From Mycobacteroides chelonae (GTDB lineage Bacteria > Actinomycetota > Actinomycetes > Mycobacteriales > Mycobacteriaceae): DNA of 64,000 bases. Made by a program: the position numbers and the translations under genes. The notes below the pieces were generated by a model that searched no databases, was not told the DNA's origin, and saw nothing but the letters and a program-made list of their open reading frames with translations. The stretch is from contig NZ_CP050145.1 of NCBI RefSeq assembly GCF_016767715.1, positions 4,588,001 to 4,652,000 on the forward strand, written 5' to 3'. Of the stretch, positions 62,533-64,000 are shown piece by piece. Position 1 is the stretch's first letter. Each line of letters opens with the position of its first letter.

Positions 62533-63015
62533 TGGCGCAGCGCCACCCCTAGACCAGTGGGACCAGACGCATGAATCGTCGCACCACGCATTCCAGACTC
62601 CTCGTTGACCCGGTATTCGCTGGGCGCCAAGGGCTGCGGCGCCAATGTGCGTTGACGCTAGATGATGAAGCGTTAATTTAACAGTTGGTAATATCCTAAA
62701 TCACACCGATCGGTGTACTGTGCCGTGGGTCATAGTTTCTGATGATGTGCCGCCGGAGCCGGTCGAAAGCACGCGCTCAACGGGCTGAATTACATTGTTG
62801 AAAAGCATTTTTGACATAACGTGTGCCCGCTCACAGTCTCGCTGGACGAAGGCGCCATCCTTGGCTGGCCGCCCGCGGAGTGCGGTGTCGATCATTGCGT
62901 TCTGAGCCATAAACGCGGGTCCGGGAGCCGCACGTCACACTCGCGTTGATCTGCCAATGTTTGCTGAAACTGCGCTCGCCGACACTAACGGTGGAAGCGG
63001 GAAAGCCGGAGAGCC
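62533..63015. other. Intergenic leader of the mce operon (483 bases)
   Basis: No convincing gene. An AT-rich patch at 62660-62705 contains the perfect dyad GTTAATTTAAC (62672-62682) and abuts the 14-base palindrome at 62703-62716. On the operon strand this patch can supply -10-like TATTAC and TTAAAT elements. A 69-codon reverse-strand frame (62701-62910) shows no recognisable protein pattern. The operon promoter is most likely here, leaving a leader of about 130-170 bases. Confidence 0.55.
62703..62716. promoter_or_regulatory. Perfect palindrome ahead of the mce operon
   Basis: ACACCGATCGGTGT is a perfect 14-base inverted repeat, 171 bases upstream of the yrbEA start, at the edge of an AT-rich promoter-like patch. 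It resembles operators of TetR-type regulators; the TetR gene at the end of the operon is a natural candidate. Confidence 0.5.
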
Positions 63016-63693
63016 CTATTCGTCCAGTCCGTGTTCGATGGCGTACCGCGTGAGTTCCACGCGGTTGCCCAGCTGCAGCTTGCGCAGGGTTGACTGCACA
63101 TGGTTCTCGACGGTTCGGTGACTCAGCGACAACCGTGTGGCAATCTGCTTGGCGCTCAAACCCTTCGCCACCAGACGCAGTACCTCGGTTTCCCGTTCGG
63201 AGAGCCGTGGCGTGTCGTCGCTCTCGGTCGACGGCGCGCTCGACATCCGCCGAAACTCCCCGAGTACCAGCCCAGCCAGGCCCGGAGTGAATACCGCCTG
63301 CCCCTTGGCCGTCGCCTTCACGGCATCGATGAGCTCGGTGGCAGATGCACTTTTGACCAGATACCCCGTGGCTCCGGCCTTAACCGCTTCCAGCACGTCC
63401 TCGCGTTCAGCCGAAGCCGACAGCACCAAGATGTGGCTTCCCGGAGAGGCCGCGAGTACCGCGGCAGTTGCCTGGGCTCCATCACCGTCTGTCAGCTGCA
63501 TATCCATCAGCACCACATCGGGTCTCACCGTCGCGGCAATCCGTCCAGAGGAGGCAACCCCGTCTGCAGTGGCCACAACCCGCAGCCCCGCCGCCTGCAA
63601 ATCGCGAGACACCCCATCACGCCACATGGGATGGTCATCGACCACCATCACCGAAATCTGCTCACTGTCAATGCTTTCCGGATTTTCGGTCAC
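63016..63693 (-). CDS. NarL/FixJ-family two-component response regulator
   Basis: 225 residues from a GTG that overlaps the sensor stop (GTGA). Receiver domain: acidic pair Asp19-Asp20 in VVDDHPMWRDGV, phosphorylation site Asp64 in VVLMDMQLTDGDGA, Lys in GYLVKSAS. C-terminal LuxR-type helix-turn-helix: LSERETEVLRLVAKGLSAKQ, SLSHRTVENHVQSTLRKLQL. It lies upstream of the mce operon on the same strand, separated by 483 bases. Targets unknown. Confidence 0.92.
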   Translation of the reverse strand: MTENPESIDSEQISVMVVDDHPMWRDGVSRDLQAAGLRVVATADGVASSGRIAATVRPDVVLMDMQLTDGDGAQATAAVLAASPGSHILVLSASAEREDVLEAVKAGATGYLVKSASATELIDAVKATAKGQAVFTPGLAGLVLGEFRRMSSAPSTESDDTPRLSERETEVLRLVAKGLSAKQIATRLSLSHRTVENHVQSTLRKLQLGNRVELTRYAIEHGLDE

Positions 63694-64000
63694 AACCCCA
63701 CCTCCTGCGACTTGGGCACCGTGATCTCCCATTCGGTGCCTGCGCCCGGCGCTGTCTCCAGCAGGACAGCCCCGCCCAGATCGGCTACCCGGCCCAGAAT
63801 CGATCGGGACACCCCCATCCGTCCCTCACGTTCTGCCTGATCCAGCCTGCCTGCGGCGATACCACTGCCGTCGTCGCGCACCGTCACGACCACCGAATCG
63901 TCGAGATCTTCGATAAGCACGTAGGCGTGTGCCTGCGGCCCGGCATGCAAGGCCACATTGGACAGCGCGCTACGCACCACGGCCGCCAGCTCGCTGGCCA
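63690..64000 (-). CDS. Sensor histidine kinase, C-terminal ATPase part (5' end outside window)
   Basis: Only about 103 C-terminal codons are in the window; the frame is open to the right edge. HATPase_c motifs: N-box in ELAAVVRSALSNVALHAG, G1 box VRDDGSGIAAG, G2 box GRMGVSRSILGRVADLGGAV, end of domain TAPGAGTEWEITVP. This is the HisKA_3/NarX-type kinase expected as partner of the NarL-family regulator that overlaps its stop by 4 bases. Confidence 0.88.
   Translation of the reverse strand, partial: ASELAAVVRSALSNVALHAGPQAHAYVLIEDLDDSVVVTVRDDGSGIAAGRLDQAEREGRMGVSRSILGRVADLGGAVLLETAPGAGTEWEITVPKSQEVGL

Noticed and set aside
62701..62910. 69-codon reverse frame in the mce leader
   Set aside because: No recognisable pattern, no good ribosome-binding site, and its end overlaps the palindrome; more likely untranslated leader, although a small leader peptide is not excluded.
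1..64000. tRNA, rRNA or CRISPR array
   Set aside because: No cloverleaf, rRNA-like stretch or regularly spaced repeat array was found on reading; a covariance-model scan would be needed to exclude small RNAs.

Overview
The window is a high-GC actinobacterial chromosome segment that reads as a mycobacterium. The marker genes are MmpL3 (trehalose monomycolate flippase), AftD (arabinofuranosyltransferase), a full YrbE/Mce lipid-import operon, an LpqI-type lipoprotein and a GTP-dependent PEP carboxykinase. The gene order aftD, DUF2613, acyltransferase, DUF3068, GT-C protein, glycosyltransferase, methyltransferase, then pckG, two GTPase-like genes, trmB, NYN protein and mmpL3 follows the M. tuberculosis Rv0206c-Rv0237 neighbourhood in mirror order. 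Protein details suggest a rapid grower of the Mycobacteroides abscessus/chelonae group; this is an impression from memory, not a database result.

Layout: 1-6 kb holds a partial SulP transporter, a TetR repressor with its operator, a TerC protein, a P450 divergent from a MerR regulator, and two DGPF/YCII genes. 6-11 kb holds a fatty-acyl-AMP ligase divergent from two tandem CYP140-like P450s. 11-13.3 kb holds LpqI and an ECF42-type sigma factor. 13.35-18.3 kb is an accessory cassette of lower GC in its core: two paralogous lipoproteins, an orphan gene, two WXG100-like proteins, a toxin-like protein with a C-terminal restriction-endonuclease-fold domain, a HEAT-like putative immunity protein and a YbaB-family protein. 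A perfect 31-bp direct repeat brackets the whole cassette. This is the best candidate for an undescribed system in the window.

18.3-32.3 kb is mainly cell-envelope biology: sulfatase, glycan-binding-type protein, DUF2613, AftD, acyltransferase, DUF3068, GT-C, glycosyltransferase, methyltransferase. 32.4-38.5 kb is a tightly packed co-directional catabolic-looking operon (APH-like kinase, lipocalin-like protein, aldehyde dehydrogenase, MHS transporter, hydroxyisobutyrate dehydrogenase). 38.5-53.6 kb carries a CtaG-like protein, a small helical protein with a strong terminator, an F420-type oxidoreductase, PEPCK, a DUF6802 protein, two GTPase-like proteins with altered P-loops, TrmB, an NYN protein, MmpL3, an orphan gene, a DUF2339 membrane protein and TetR. 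53.6-62.5 kb is the eight-gene yrbEAB-mceABCDEF operon read leftward, preceded by a 483-bp intergenic region with a perfect palindrome, and then a NarL-type response regulator and the C-terminus of its sensor kinase at the right edge.

No tRNA, rRNA, CRISPR array, transposase or integrase was seen. All functional calls rest on reading motifs by eye; starts were chosen from ribosome-binding sites, signal peptides and overlaps with neighbours.
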